Below are positions 43,883-52,690 of a DNA stretch of 64,000 bases, piece after piece. This stretch comes from Myxococcales bacterium (GTDB lineage: Bacteria; Myxococcota_A; Polyangia; Polyangiales; Ga0077539). The notes beneath the pieces were generated by a model. The model saw only the letters and a program-made list of their open reading frames with translations, had not been told where the DNA came from and searched no databases. The translations under genes were made by a program, and so were the position numbers. Positions within the stretch are counted from its first letter, which is position 1; each line of letters begins with the position of its first letter. The stretch is taken from positions 145,189 through 209,188 of the forward strand of contig JAUSAZ010000177.1 in NCBI GenBank assembly GCA_030652255.1, given 5' to 3'.

Positions 43883-46453
43883 TCAGCGCCGACGGGCGCC
43901 AGGCTTCTGGGGGGCTTCCTTCTTGTCGGCGAGCTCGGTCGTGGTCGGCCGCGCCGAGTGGTGCGCGAGCGCCTCGGCGAGCTGGCCCGAGATGTAAGTC
44001 ACGGCGTCGAGCTCGTCGGCCTCGAAGGCGGGCGATCCAGGCAGCCGCGCGATCTGCACCAGCGCGAAGAGCCGCTCGTGGAACATCGCCGGCACGTACA
44101 TCGCCGGCCCTCCCTCGCAGCCCGGGTCGGCCCGGTCGTCACCCTTCGACTCGGCGACGTTCACGCCCCGCTTCGAGCGCGTCGCGAGGCCGTACGCCCC
44201 GGCCTTGGCGCGCACCCGCTGCTCCATCCGGCCGGTGTTCGCCTCGCCCTGCACCACGAACTCGTCGCGGTTGATGTCGTAGCTGAACACCAGCACGGCG
44301 TCGCAGCGGAGGTTCTGCGTGACTATCCCCGCGACGCAGGCGCAGACCTCCGCGGCGGTGTGCTGGAACGACAGCTCCATCACCGAGTCGAAGAGGTCGC
44401 TGAGGAGGTCGGGGCCCCGGCGACCGCCCTGAAACCGCTGGCGGTCGGCCGCGACGACGGGCGCCTCGGCAGCGGGCACGGCGACGGCCCCGGCGCTCGG
44501 CTCGACGACCGGGAGCGAGGGCTGCGACTCCCGGCGCCCGCGGCGCTTCTTGCGTCGCCCGCCCTGCTCGGCGCTCGTGGCGCCCGGGGCATCGCTGGAG
44601 GCAGCCTCGTGCTCCCCGGAGCCCGCGTCCGCATCCTCCGTCGGGGTCACCGCGACCGGTGCAGCAGCACTCTCCGTACCCGTCGAGGCACTCTCCGCCG
44701 GTGCGTCGGCGACGATCGCTGCGACCGCCGGGGTGGCCGCCACCGGGGGCACGACAGGCGCCTCGGGCTGGGCCGCCGGAACGTCCGCAGCGGGGGCAGG
44801 CGTCGCCTCGGCGACGGCGTCCGTGACCGTGGGCGCCGCCTCGGCGACGACCGCCGCCGGGGCCGACTCGACAGCCGCGACCGCGGGCACGGCTTCAGCG
44901 ACCACGACCGGTGGCGCCGCCTCGGGAGCAGCCGCGGCAACCGCCGCCACAGGTGCCTCGATCGCGGGGGCCTCGACCGCGGGTGCCTCGACTGCGGGGG
45001 CCTCGACCGGCGTGGGCGCAGCCTCGGTCACCGGCGCGGCGACGGAGGGCGCTGCCGCCACGGGCTCTTCGGCGGCGGGCTCGGGAGCGGCAGGCGACAC
45101 GGGTGCCTCGACCACGGCGGGCACACTGTCGGTCGCCACGATCGGGGCGGCAGCGACGGGCTCGGGCGTCGTCGTCGTCGTCGCAGGCTCCGCTGCGGCG
45201 ACCGGCGCGTCGACGACGGTGGCGACCGGCGGCTCGACCCCGGCGCCTGCCCCGTTCGGCACCGTGGTGCTGACCGGTGTCGGTGCGGCGATGGGCGGCA
45301 GCGCCGGCCGCACCTGAAGCTCGGGGACGTCGCTGCGCCAGTCCTTCCAGCGGAGCACCACGAGCGGCGACTCCGTAGGCCGATGCGAAAACACGTGATC
45401 GAACACGGCGACGGTGACGTAGCGACCACGGGGCCGCGTCGCGAGCGCGCGCTTCAGCGCGGTGAGGGAGTGCCGGGCGAGGGCCTCGGCCTGGGCCACG
45501 GAGGTGCCTGACGCCACCGTGAGCACCCGCTCGCGGTAGGTGAGCGGGTTCGTCGCACTCGGGTCCTGATCGCGCTCGAACAGAAGCGACGAGGAGACCA
45601 GCGCGGCGTCGTGGCTACCGTTGGCGGCCGCCGGTTCGACGACCTCATGGTTCGTCGCAGGCGGGGGAGCGGGCTCGGGCGTCGGCGCCGGAGTTGCGCT
45701 CGGGGCGACGAAGATGGGGAGGTCGACGACGGTCGCACCCAGGTCGAGCGGGACCGCAACGGGCGCGGGCGCTGGCGCCTCCGCGGGCTTCTCGGCGACC
45801 ACGGGCGCAGGCTCGGCAGGCTTCTCGGCGACCACGGGAGTGGGCTCGGCAGGCTTCTCGGCGACCACGGGCGCGGGCGGGGGCTCCGCGGGTCGCTCGG
45901 GCACGATGGCCGGGGCCGCAGGCTCGGGGGCCTTCTCGGCAGGCTTCTCGGCGACGACCGCGGGAACAGACGAGGTGACCACCGTACCCGACAGCGCGGA
46001 CGGGACGTCGATGTCGGGCACCGGGTCGGCGGCGATGGCGGGCGTCGGTGGGGTGCTGCTCCGCGGGGGCATTGCCACGGAGGTGCCGGGCGGCGGGGCC
46101 ACGGAGAAAGACCCGGAGCTGCTGGCGGGGGCGGGGGCCCGCGAGGGGCGACCGCTCGCCGCCGGGGGAATGGTCACGCCGCGGAGCACCGGCGACGCTG
46201 CGTCGGCAGCGGGGGCAGCGGGCGCGTCGCCTCCAGGGACGAGGGAGGCGCGGTAGGGCCGCACCGTGTAGCGCTCGTTGGCCTCGAGGTCGTTGACGCG
46301 GACGACGCCCTCGTTCTCGAACTCGCAACGGAACTTCCGGATCGAGACACCACCTCGGGCGCTACTCAGCGCGCCAGCCCAGGAGTCTGATTCGACGGTC
46401 ACTGTGGCGGCAGTGCCGCCGGATGGCGCGGGGAGCTCGACGACCCATCGCAT
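43883..46453 (-). CDS. Ala/Pro-rich GAF-domain protein
   Basis: 856-residue cytoplasmic protein starting at the ATG at 46453. The N-terminal 85 residues form a small beta domain (MRWVVELPAPSGGTAATVTVE, then RKFRCEFENEGVVRVNDLE). About 500 residues of Ala/Pro/Val/Glu low-complexity sequence follow, including VVAEKPAEP repeats and VEAPA repeats. They are interrupted near residues 285-390 by a small folded-looking segment (FERDQDPSATNPLTYRERVL, VAVFDHVFSHRPTESP). A basic patch (GGRRKKRRGRRES) precedes a C-terminal GAF domain (about 685-840: LSDLFDSVMELSFQHTAAE, DAVLVFSYDINRDEFVV, GPAMYVPAMFHERLFALVQI). GAF domains bind small ligands. There is no kinase or output domain, so signalling must go through a partner. 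Confidence 0.75.
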   Translation of the reverse strand: MRWVVELPAPSGGTAATVTVESDSWAGALSSARGGVSIRKFRCEFENEGVVRVNDLEANERYTVRPYRASLVPGGDAPAAPAADAASPVLRGVTIPPAASGRPSRAPAPASSSGSFSVAPPPGTSVAMPPRSSTPPTPAIAADPVPDIDVPSALSGTVVTSSVPAVVAEKPAEKAPEPAAPAIVPERPAEPPPAPVVAEKPAEPTPVVAEKPAEPAPVVAEKPAEAPAPAPVAVPLDLGATVVDLPIFVAPSATPAPTPEPAPPPATNHEVVEPAAANGSHDAALVSSSLLFERDQDPSATNPLTYRERVLTVASGTSVAQAEALARHSLTALKRALATRPRGRYVTVAVFDHVFSHRPTESPLVVLRWKDWRSDVPELQVRPALPPIAAPTPVSTTVPNGAGAGVEPPVATVVDAPVAAAEPATTTTTPEPVAAAPIVATDSVPAVVEAPVSPAAPEPAAEEPVAAAPSVAAPVTEAAPTPVEAPAVEAPAVEAPAIEAPVAAVAAAAPEAAPPVVVAEAVPAVAAVESAPAAVVAEAAPTVTDAVAEATPAPAADVPAAQPEAPVVPPVAATPAVAAIVADAPAESASTGTESAAAPVAVTPTEDADAGSGEHEAASSDAPGATSAEQGGRRKKRRGRRESQPSLPVVEPSAGAVAVPAAEAPVVAADRQRFQGGRRGPDLLSDLFDSVMELSFQHTAAEVCACVAGIVTQNLRCDAVLVFSYDINRDEFVVQGEANTGRMEQRVRAKAGAYGLATRSKRGVNVAESKGDDRADPGCEGGPAMYVPAMFHERLFALVQIARLPGSPAFEADELDAVTYISGQLAEALAHHSARPTTTELADKKEAPQKPGARRR
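44952..45010 (-). repeat. 15-bp tandem repeat (VEAPA)
   Basis: About four copies of a 15-base unit of the type GGGGGCCTCGACCGC in the plus-strand reading, encoding VEAPA on the minus strand within the GAF protein's linker. Confidence 0.6.
45786..45884 (-). repeat. 33-bp tandem repeat (VVAEKPAEPxP)
   Basis: Three units of 33 bases, starting at 45786, 45819 and 45852 and each opening with GGCTTCTCGGCGACCACGGG on the plus strand, encode an 11-residue repeat in the GAF protein's linker. Related partial copies lie on to about 45960. Confidence 0.7.
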
Positions 46454-46540
46454 GGTGGAATTGGCCTTCCGGACAGCTGTTTGCGGGGAGTAACAGAACG
46501 CCGCTCGCCGCGTCAAGGCAGAGCACAGTACCCTGCGCGC

Positions 46541-47200
46541 GTGCGGATCGCGCTGGTCAGTCAAGCACAGCCCGCGGAGGCGTTGGAGATTCTTCGCGAC
46601 CTCGGGTGTCGTCCCGTGGAGCACGCTCCGACCGATGACCCGGTCGAGATCGCGCACGACGGCGACGCCGTCCTGGTCGAGTGCGGCGCCGACGTCGACC
46701 CGATGCGCGCGCTGCTCTTCCGCCTGCGCCGCGCGGGCGCGGCCTCGGTGCTGCTCGCAGTCCGCAGCGAGCAGGTGCTGCGCGTCGACCCCGGCTGGCC
46801 CTTCGACGACCTCACCCTCCAGCCGTACGTCCCGCCGGAGCTGTACCTCCGGCTGCGCGTGCTGGAGTGGCGCCGGCGCGACGCGCCCAACGACCTGCGC
46901 ATCGAGGTGGGCGCGATGAGCGTCGACCTCGGCGCGCGCGCGGTCGACCTCGGCGGCGACCGGGTGCCGCTCTCGCCGCAGGAGTTCGCCCTGCTCGCGT
47001 ACCTCACGCGCTTCCGTGGTCGGGCGGTCTCGCGCGAGGTGCTGCTGCGCGACGTCTGGGGCCTCCGCTCGGTCGAGACCCGCACCGTCGACGTGCACAT
47101 CCGCAAGCTGCGCCAGAAGCTCGGCGAAGCCGTCAACATCGACACCGTGCGCGGCGTGGGCTACCGCCTCGATGCCATGCAGAAGGACCCCCGGCGATGA
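46541..47200 (+). CDS. Winged-helix regulator with degenerate receiver
   Basis: 219-residue OmpR/PhoB-type DNA-binding protein, starting at GTG 46541 (VRIALVSQAQPAEALEILRD). The C-terminal winged helix (about 115-217) is complete: LSPQEFALLAYLTRFRGRAVSREVLLRDVW, TVDVHIRKLRQKLGE, TVRGVGYRL. The first 105 residues have receiver-like length and hydrophobic pattern. They lack the N-terminal acidic pair, and the strand that should carry the phospho-Asp reads AVLVECGAD, with no clear Thr/Lys switch residues. It is therefore likely an atypical, phosphorylation-independent regulator. No histidine kinase is adjacent. It overlaps pdxA by ATGA (47197-47200). TACCCT (46529-46534) ends six bases before the start. 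Confidence 0.85.
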   Translation: MRIALVSQAQPAEALEILRDLGCRPVEHAPTDDPVEIAHDGDAVLVECGADVDPMRALLFRLRRAGAASVLLAVRSEQVLRVDPGWPFDDLTLQPYVPPELYLRLRVLEWRRRDAPNDLRIEVGAMSVDLGARAVDLGGDRVPLSPQEFALLAYLTRFRGRAVSREVLLRDVWGLRSVETRTVDVHIRKLRQKLGEAVNIDTVRGVGYRLDAMQKDPRR

Positions 47201-48180
47201 GCCCGATCACCCTGAGCGTCTCCGTCGGCTGCCCCTGCGGCATCGGCCCCGAGGTGACCGCGGCGGCCCTCGGCGCGGCCTGCGAGCGGCACCCCGACGT
47301 GGCCTTCGTGGTGCACGGCGACGAGGGCGCCCTGGCCGACGCTGGCGCCCTCCGCGGCGTGCGCTGGGAGGCGCTCCCCCGCGTACGAATCGTCCCCACC
47401 TCGCAGCTCTCGGCGGACGACCGTCGGCCCGGCCCGTCCTCCCTGGCCGCAGGTCGAGCGCAGCTCGTCGCCCTCGACGCCGCGCTCGACCTGGTGCTCG
47501 CGGGCACCGCTGACGCGCTGGTCACCGGGCCCATCGACAAGGCCGCGGTCACCCGCGCCGGGACGCCCTTCCTCGGGCACACCGAGCACCTCGCGGCGCG
47601 CTGCGGCGTGGCGCGGGTGGTGATGATGTTCGCCGGCCCGCGGCTCCGCACGTCGCTGGTCACCACGCACCGTCCCATCGCGCGCCTCTCCGCCGAGCTC
47701 ACCCCCGACGCCGTCCGGGAGACCGTGCTCATCACCGCCCACGCGCTGACGTCCTCCTTCGGCATCCCGTCGCCCCGCATCGTGGTGTGCGGGCTCAACC
47801 CCCACGCCGGGGAGCACGGGCTCATCGGGCGCGAGGAGCTCGACGTCATCGCCCCCGCGGTCGAGGCCGCCCGCGCGGCGCTCGGCGACGGCGTCGAGCT
47901 GGTCGGGCCCATCGGCGCCGAGTCGGCCTACCGCAACGCGAAGGACGGGCGCTTCGACGCCGTGGTGGCGATGTTCCACGACCAGGCCACCATCGCCTCG
48001 AAGCTGCTGGATTTCGGCGACGCGGTGAACGTCACGCTGGGCCTGCCGATCATCCGCACCAGCGTCGACCACGGCACCGGCGCCGACATCGCGGGCCGCG
48101 GTGTGGCCGACCCGGGCGGCATGGCCGCGGCCATCGAGCTGGCGATCGCGCTCGCCCGCCGACGCCCGACGCGGGGCTGA
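47197..48180 (+). CDS. pdxA: 4-hydroxythreonine-4-phosphate dehydrogenase
   Basis: NAD-dependent, metal-dependent enzyme of the DXP-dependent vitamin B6 pathway, 327 residues, normal length. Motifs: GPIDKAAVTRAGTPFLGHTEHLA, MFAGPRLRTSLVTTHRPI, CGLNPHAGEHGLIGREE with a metal His, DAVVAMFHDQATIASKLL, and TSVDHGTGADIAGRG with another metal His. The N-terminal motif is VGCPCGIGPEV where most PdxA have GDPAGIGPE, so Asp and Ala are replaced by Cys. The rest is well conserved. Co-translated with the winged-helix regulator, which might control it. PdxA-like paralogues act on other hydroxy-acid substrates, so the exact substrate is open. Confidence 0.9.
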   Translation: MSPITLSVSVGCPCGIGPEVTAAALGAACERHPDVAFVVHGDEGALADAGALRGVRWEALPRVRIVPTSQLSADDRRPGPSSLAAGRAQLVALDAALDLVLAGTADALVTGPIDKAAVTRAGTPFLGHTEHLAARCGVARVVMMFAGPRLRTSLVTTHRPIARLSAELTPDAVRETVLITAHALTSSFGIPSPRIVVCGLNPHAGEHGLIGREELDVIAPAVEAARAALGDGVELVGPIGAESAYRNAKDGRFDAVVAMFHDQATIASKLLDFGDAVNVTLGLPIIRTSVDHGTGADIAGRGVADPGGMAAAIELAIALARRRPTRG

Positions 48181-48189
48181 GCGCGGCCA

Positions 48190-50949
48190 ATGGCGTCGAT
48201 CACCGTCCGCGGGGCGCGCACGCACAACCTCCAGAACGTCACGGTGGAGATCCCCCGCGACGCGCTGGTGGTCATCACCGGGCCGTCGGGCTCGGGCAAG
48301 AGCTCCCTGGCCTTCTCCACGCTCCACGCCGAGGGGCAACGCCGGTACATCGAGGCCCTCGGGGTCGCCGCGCGCCGATCCGTCGGGCGCCTCCCGCGGC
48401 CGCCGGTCGACGCCATCGACGGGCTCACGCCCACCGTCGCCGTCGCGCAGTCTCCGCCCCCCGCCACCGCCCGCGCCACCGTCGGGACCATCACGGAGAT
48501 CGACGACCACCTCCGGCTCCTGATGGCGCGCGTCGGGCGGGCGCGCTGCCCCAACTGCGGCGCGGAGGTGCGCGCGACCCACCCCGCGGAGATCGTCGCC
48601 GAGGTGATGGCCCTGGGGGAGGGGAGGCGCCTGAGCGTCCAGGCCCCGGTGGTGCGCGGCGCGCCGGGAGATCACCGCGCCTCGTGGCTCGCGTGGCGCA
48701 AGGAGGGCTTCGTGCGCGCGCGGGTCGATGGCGTCGATCACGACCTCGGCGACGACCTGACGCTCGACCCCGCGCGGCCGCACGACATCGACCTCGTCAT
48801 CGACCGCGTGGTGGTGAAGGACGGGGCGCGCAGCCGCATCCAGGAGGCGGTCGAGCTCGCGATGCGCCACGCGGGCGGCGTCGTGCGCCTCGTGCCCGTG
48901 GAGGGCTCCCCCTGGCTGCGGAGCGACCGCTTCGTGTGCGTCGGCTGCGGGACGGCGCTCCCGTCGCCCGAGCCCGCGCTCTTCTCCTTCAACAGCGTGA
49001 AGGGCGCGTGCCCCGAGTGCCGCGGCCTCGGGACCCTGCGGCTCTCGCGCGAGAGCGAGGTCGCGGTCGATCGCACGCGCTCGATCCGGGGCGGTGCGCT
49101 GTCGGCGCTGCTCGGCAAGAAGCTCCCCGAGGCATGGAGCGCCCTCGCGGTGGCGGCGGGCGTCGACCTCGAACGCCCGTGGGAAGAGCTCCCGCCCGAG
49201 TCGCGGGAGTGGGTGCTGCTCGGCGACGACGACTCGCCCGGCCTGCTCGACGCGTCCGCGGGTAGGACGGCCGCGAAGGCCCGGGACGACGCCGACGAGG
49301 CCGTGGCCGACCTGCGCTGGGAGGAGACCGTGCCGTGCCGGCGGTGCGGCGGGCAGCGGCTGCGACCCGAGGCCCTGGCCTTCTCCATCGAGGGCCGCTC
49401 CATCGCCGCGATCGCTGCGCTGCCGGTGGGTTCGCTGGAGGGGTTCCTGCGCGGGCTGGTCTTCACCGGGGCGCTGGCGCCGGTCGCCGACGCGCTGCGT
49501 GTCGAGGCGCTCGGTCGGCTCGGGTACCTCGAGCGCGCGGGCCTCGACTACCTCTCCCTCGACCGCCCGGCGCGCACGCTCTCCCACGGGGAGTTCCAGC
49601 GCGCGCGGCTGGCGGCGCAGCTCGGCGGCGGCCTGAGCGGGGTGACGTACATCCTCGACGAGCCCACCCTCGGGCTGCACCCGCGCGACGCTGATCGGCT
49701 GATGACGGCCATCCGCGACCTCCTCGCGCGCGGCAACGCCGTGGTGCTCGTCGAGCACGACCTCGACGTGATCGCCGCCTCGGACCACGTCATCGACCTC
49801 GGACCAGGCGCAGGCGCGCGCGGTGGACGGGTCGTCGCCGAGGGGGCGCCGCATACCCTGCCGGGTAATCCCGGGAGCGTGACGGGCCCGTGGATGACCG
49901 CCGCCACCCGCCCGCTGCGGCCTCGCCCGCCCCACACGCCCTCCGGTGCGATGACCCTCCGCGGGGCCTCGCTCCACACCCTGAAGGACGTCTCCGTCGA
50001 GATCCCGCTCGGGTGCCTCACGGTCGTGACCGGGGTGTCCGGGAGCGGGAAGAGTTCAATGATCCTGGGCACCCTGGCCCCATGGCTGCGATCGAAGGTT
50101 GATGGGACGCCGCCCCCCACGGTGCCCCTCCGAGCCCTCGAGGGGACCGCGGCCGTAGAGCGTGTGGTCATCGTCGATGCCCGACCGCTCGGTCGCACCC
50201 CGCGCTCGGTGCCCGCGTCGGCGGTGGGGCTCCTGGGTGAGCTACGCACCCTCTTCGCGGCGATGCCCGAGGCCAAGGCCCGCGGGTTCAACGCTGCGCG
50301 CTTCAGCTTCAACCTGAAGGGCGGGCGCTGCGAGCGCTGCCAGGGCGCCGGGGTGATCCGCGTGGGGATGGACTTCCTCCCCGACGTGTCGCTGCCCTGC
50401 GACCTCTGCGACGGCGCACGCTACGAGCCCGAGACCCTCCAGGTGAAGTTCCGGGGCTGGTCCATCGCGGACGTGCTCGGGATGACCGTCGACGAGGCCA
50501 TCCCGGTGCTGGAGGCGATCCCCAAGCTGCGCGACCCGCTGCTGGGGCTGCGAAACGTGGGCCTCGGGTACCTGCGCCTCGGCCAGCCCGTGACCACCCT
50601 CTCGGGCGGCGAGGCGCAGCGGGTGCGCCTGGCGACGGAGCTGTCCCGGCGCGGCCGGCTGCGCACCGTGTACCTGCTCGACGAGCCCACCGCCGGCCTC
50701 CACGCGAGCGATGTCGACGTGCTGCTCGCGCTGCTCGAAGGGCTCGTCGCGGACGGCAACACGGTGGTCTGCGTGGAGCACCACCTCGACGTGATCGCGC
50801 GGGCCGACCACGTGATCGAGCTCGGGCCCGGCGGCGGGGACGCGGGCGGGCGGGTGGTGGCCGCGGCGACCCCCGCGGCGCTCGCGGCGATGGACACCCC
50901 GACGGCGCCCTTCCTCGCGCGGCGCATGGGGATCGCGCGCGGCGCTTGA
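48190..50949 (+). CDS. uvrA: UvrA-family excinuclease ABC subunit A (possible paralogue)
   Basis: Tandem ABC ATPase of the UvrA family, 919 residues (E. coli 940). Order: Walker A GPSGSGKSS (about 31-39); a first zinc module beginning CPNC; CVGCG...FSFNSVKGACPECRGLG; first ABC signature; Walker B YILDEPT. In the second half: Walker A GVSGSGKSS (about 616), VDARPLGRTPRSVPAS, third zinc module CERCQGAG...PCDLCDG, signature LSGGEAQRVRLATEL (about 804) and YLLDEPTAGLH. The first signature is LSHGEFQRARLAAQL instead of LSGGEAQRIRLA. Either this is a divergent housekeeping UvrA or a UvrA2-like paralogue used in drug or lesion tolerance. uvrB and uvrC are not in the window. It starts nine bases after pdxA. 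Confidence 0.88.
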   Translation: MASITVRGARTHNLQNVTVEIPRDALVVITGPSGSGKSSLAFSTLHAEGQRRYIEALGVAARRSVGRLPRPPVDAIDGLTPTVAVAQSPPPATARATVGTITEIDDHLRLLMARVGRARCPNCGAEVRATHPAEIVAEVMALGEGRRLSVQAPVVRGAPGDHRASWLAWRKEGFVRARVDGVDHDLGDDLTLDPARPHDIDLVIDRVVVKDGARSRIQEAVELAMRHAGGVVRLVPVEGSPWLRSDRFVCVGCGTALPSPEPALFSFNSVKGACPECRGLGTLRLSRESEVAVDRTRSIRGGALSALLGKKLPEAWSALAVAAGVDLERPWEELPPESREWVLLGDDDSPGLLDASAGRTAAKARDDADEAVADLRWEETVPCRRCGGQRLRPEALAFSIEGRSIAAIAALPVGSLEGFLRGLVFTGALAPVADALRVEALGRLGYLERAGLDYLSLDRPARTLSHGEFQRARLAAQLGGGLSGVTYILDEPTLGLHPRDADRLMTAIRDLLARGNAVVLVEHDLDVIAASDHVIDLGPGAGARGGRVVAEGAPHTLPGNPGSVTGPWMTAATRPLRPRPPHTPSGAMTLRGASLHTLKDVSVEIPLGCLTVVTGVSGSGKSSMILGTLAPWLRSKVDGTPPPTVPLRALEGTAAVERVVIVDARPLGRTPRSVPASAVGLLGELRTLFAAMPEAKARGFNAARFSFNLKGGRCERCQGAGVIRVGMDFLPDVSLPCDLCDGARYEPETLQVKFRGWSIADVLGMTVDEAIPVLEAIPKLRDPLLGLRNVGLGYLRLGQPVTTLSGGEAQRVRLATELSRRGRLRTVYLLDEPTAGLHASDVDVLLALLEGLVADGNTVVCVEHHLDVIARADHVIELGPGGGDAGGRVVAAATPAALAAMDTPTAPFLARRMGIARGA

Positions 50950-50975
50950 CCCCGTGCGCCTCGTGTCGGTAGACC
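50946..50975 (+). promoter_or_regulatory. Candidate promoter of the B12-binding subunit gene
   Basis: TTGACC (50946-50951), overlapping the uvrA stop, an 18-base spacer, and TAGACC (50970-50975). The ATG at 50987 is 11 bases beyond the -10, so the leader would be about five bases and has no Shine-Dalgarno sequence. Confidence 0.45.
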
Positions 50976-50986
50976 CTCGTTCCATC

Positions 50987-51397
50987 ATGACGGACCGAAA
51001 GGCGCGGATTCTCGTAGCGAAGCCAGGGCTCGACGGTCACGACCGGGGCGCGAAGGTCGTCGCGCGGGCGCTGCGCGACGCGGGCTTCGAGGTGATCTAC
51101 ACCGGCCTCCACCAGACGCCGGAGATGATCGCCGCGGCCGCCGTGCAGGAAGACGTCGACGCGGTCGGGCTGTCGATCATGTCCGGCGCCCACAACACGC
51201 TCTTCCCGGCGGTCATCACGGCCCTGCGAAGCCGCGGCGCCGACGACATCCAGGTCTTCGGCGGCGGGATCATCCCCGACGAGGACTTCGAGCGCCTCGC
51301 GAAGGCCGGCGTGTCCAAGGTCTTCACGCCGGGCGCCACGCTGGGCGAAATCGTCGCCTGGGTGCACGACTCGGTGAAGCCCCGCAACGCCGCCTGA
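50987..51397 (+). CDS. Methylmalonyl-CoA mutase C-terminal (B12-binding) subunit
   Basis: 136-residue cobalamin-binding protein that works with a separate catalytic subunit to interconvert methylmalonyl-CoA and succinyl-CoA, used in propionate and branched-chain catabolism. The ATG at 50987 begins MTDRKARILVAKPGLDGHDRG. DGHDRG is the DxHxxG motif whose His ligates cobalt. LSIMSGAHNTLFPAV and VFGGGIIPDED are the other two B12-fold signatures. In many proteobacteria this domain is fused to the TIM-barrel large subunit; here it stands alone, as in archaea and some Myxococcota, and no large-subunit gene is in view. An acyl-CoA dehydrogenase gene follows after 90 bases and fits the same catabolic theme. 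Confidence 0.92.
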   Translation: MTDRKARILVAKPGLDGHDRGAKVVARALRDAGFEVIYTGLHQTPEMIAAAAVQEDVDAVGLSIMSGAHNTLFPAVITALRSRGADDIQVFGGGIIPDEDFERLAKAGVSKVFTPGATLGEIVAWVHDSVKPRNAA

Positions 51398-51487
51398 GCC
51401 TCCCGACCGGTCCGCGCGCCCGCGCGGAGCATCCCATCACGGACACCGTCATCCCCCACGAACCTCGTCGTTCGGAGAGAAGCACCC

Positions 51488-52630
51488 ATGAACTTCGACC
51501 TTCCCGAGAGCCACCGCGAGATCCAGCGCAGCGTCCGTGACTTCTGCGTCCGGCACGTCGCCCCGAACGCCCGCCGCTGGGACGAGGAGGAGCGCTTCCC
51601 CGCCGAGCTCATCCCCCACCTCGCCGAGCTCGGGCTCCTCGGCATCCGCATCCCCGAGGCCTACGGCGGCAGCGGGCTCGACACCCTGGCCTACGCCGTG
51701 ATCGTCGAGGAGATCGCGAAGTTCGACGGCTCCCTCGCCCTCACCATCGCGTCGCACAACGGGCTCGGCACCGGGCACATCCTGCGCTTCGGCAACGAGG
51801 CCCAGAAGCAGAAGTACTTACCGAAGGCCGTCACCGGCGAGTGGCTCGCGGCCTGGGCGCTCACCGAGCCGGGCTCCGGGTCCGACGCGGCGGGCATGCG
51901 CACCACCGCGGTGCGCCAGGGGGACGGCTGGGTGCTCAACGGCACCAAGATGTTCATCACCCAGGGCTCCGTCGGGGGCTTCTGCGTGGTGCTCGCGTCG
52001 ACCGAGGCGTCGCGCAAGCAGAAGGGCATCACGGCCTTCGTGGTCGAGCACGGCACGCCCGGGTTTCGCGCGAGCAAGCACCTGGAGAAGATGGGCATGC
52101 GCTCGAGCGACACCGTCGAGCTCACCTTCGAGGACTGCTACGTCTCCGACGAGCAGCGGGTCGGCGAGCTCAACCACGGCTTCCTCGACACGCTCGCCAT
52201 CCTCGACCGCGGCCGCGTCTCCATCGGCGCGCTCGCCCTCGGCCTCGGCGAAGGGGCCCTCGAGGCCGGCGTGAAGTACGCGAAGGACCGTCAGCAGTTC
52301 GGCAAGCCCATCGCGGACTTCCAGGCCATCCAGTGGATGATCGCGGACTCGCGCACCGAGCTCGACGCGGCGCGGCTGCTCGTCTACCGGGCCGCGGTGA
52401 TGGCCGACCGCGACGCGCGCTACTCCCTCGAGGCCTCGACGGCCAAGCTCTTCGCGAGCGAGGTCGGCAGCCGGGTGTGCAACCGCTCGCTCCAGATCCA
52501 CGGCGGCTACGGGTACACCCGGGAGTTCCCGGTCGAGCGCCACCTCCGCGACGCCAAGCTCTGCGAGATCGGCGAGGGCACCAGCGAGGTGCAGCGCATG
52601 ATCATCGCCCGGCACGTCCTCGCGGGCTGA
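51488..52630 (+). CDS. Acyl-CoA dehydrogenase
   Basis: FAD-dependent alpha,beta-dehydrogenation of an acyl-CoA, 380 residues, full length. The ATG at 51488 follows GGAGAG. Motifs: PEAYGGSGLDTLAY, AAWALTEPGSGSDAAGMRTTA (FAD/substrate contact), MFITQGSVGGF, RVSIGALALGLGEGALEAGVKYAKDRQQFGKPI, QIHGGYGYTREFPVERHLRDAKL, and IGEGTSEVQRMIIAR with the catalytic Glu of EGTSE near residue 362. The Glu position is that of short/medium-chain enzymes rather than isovaleryl-CoA dehydrogenase. Its place after the mutase subunit suggests use of short or branched acyl-CoAs, but specificity cannot be read directly. Confidence 0.94.
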   Translation: MNFDLPESHREIQRSVRDFCVRHVAPNARRWDEEERFPAELIPHLAELGLLGIRIPEAYGGSGLDTLAYAVIVEEIAKFDGSLALTIASHNGLGTGHILRFGNEAQKQKYLPKAVTGEWLAAWALTEPGSGSDAAGMRTTAVRQGDGWVLNGTKMFITQGSVGGFCVVLASTEASRKQKGITAFVVEHGTPGFRASKHLEKMGMRSSDTVELTFEDCYVSDEQRVGELNHGFLDTLAILDRGRVSIGALALGLGEGALEAGVKYAKDRQQFGKPIADFQAIQWMIADSRTELDAARLLVYRAAVMADRDARYSLEASTAKLFASEVGSRVCNRSLQIHGGYGYTREFPVERHLRDAKLCEIGEGTSEVQRMIIARHVLAG

Positions 52631-52690
52631 GCCCCCTTCGCACCTAATCCCGTCAATTCCCCGCCCCGCCTTCGGTAGACTGCGGCCCTC

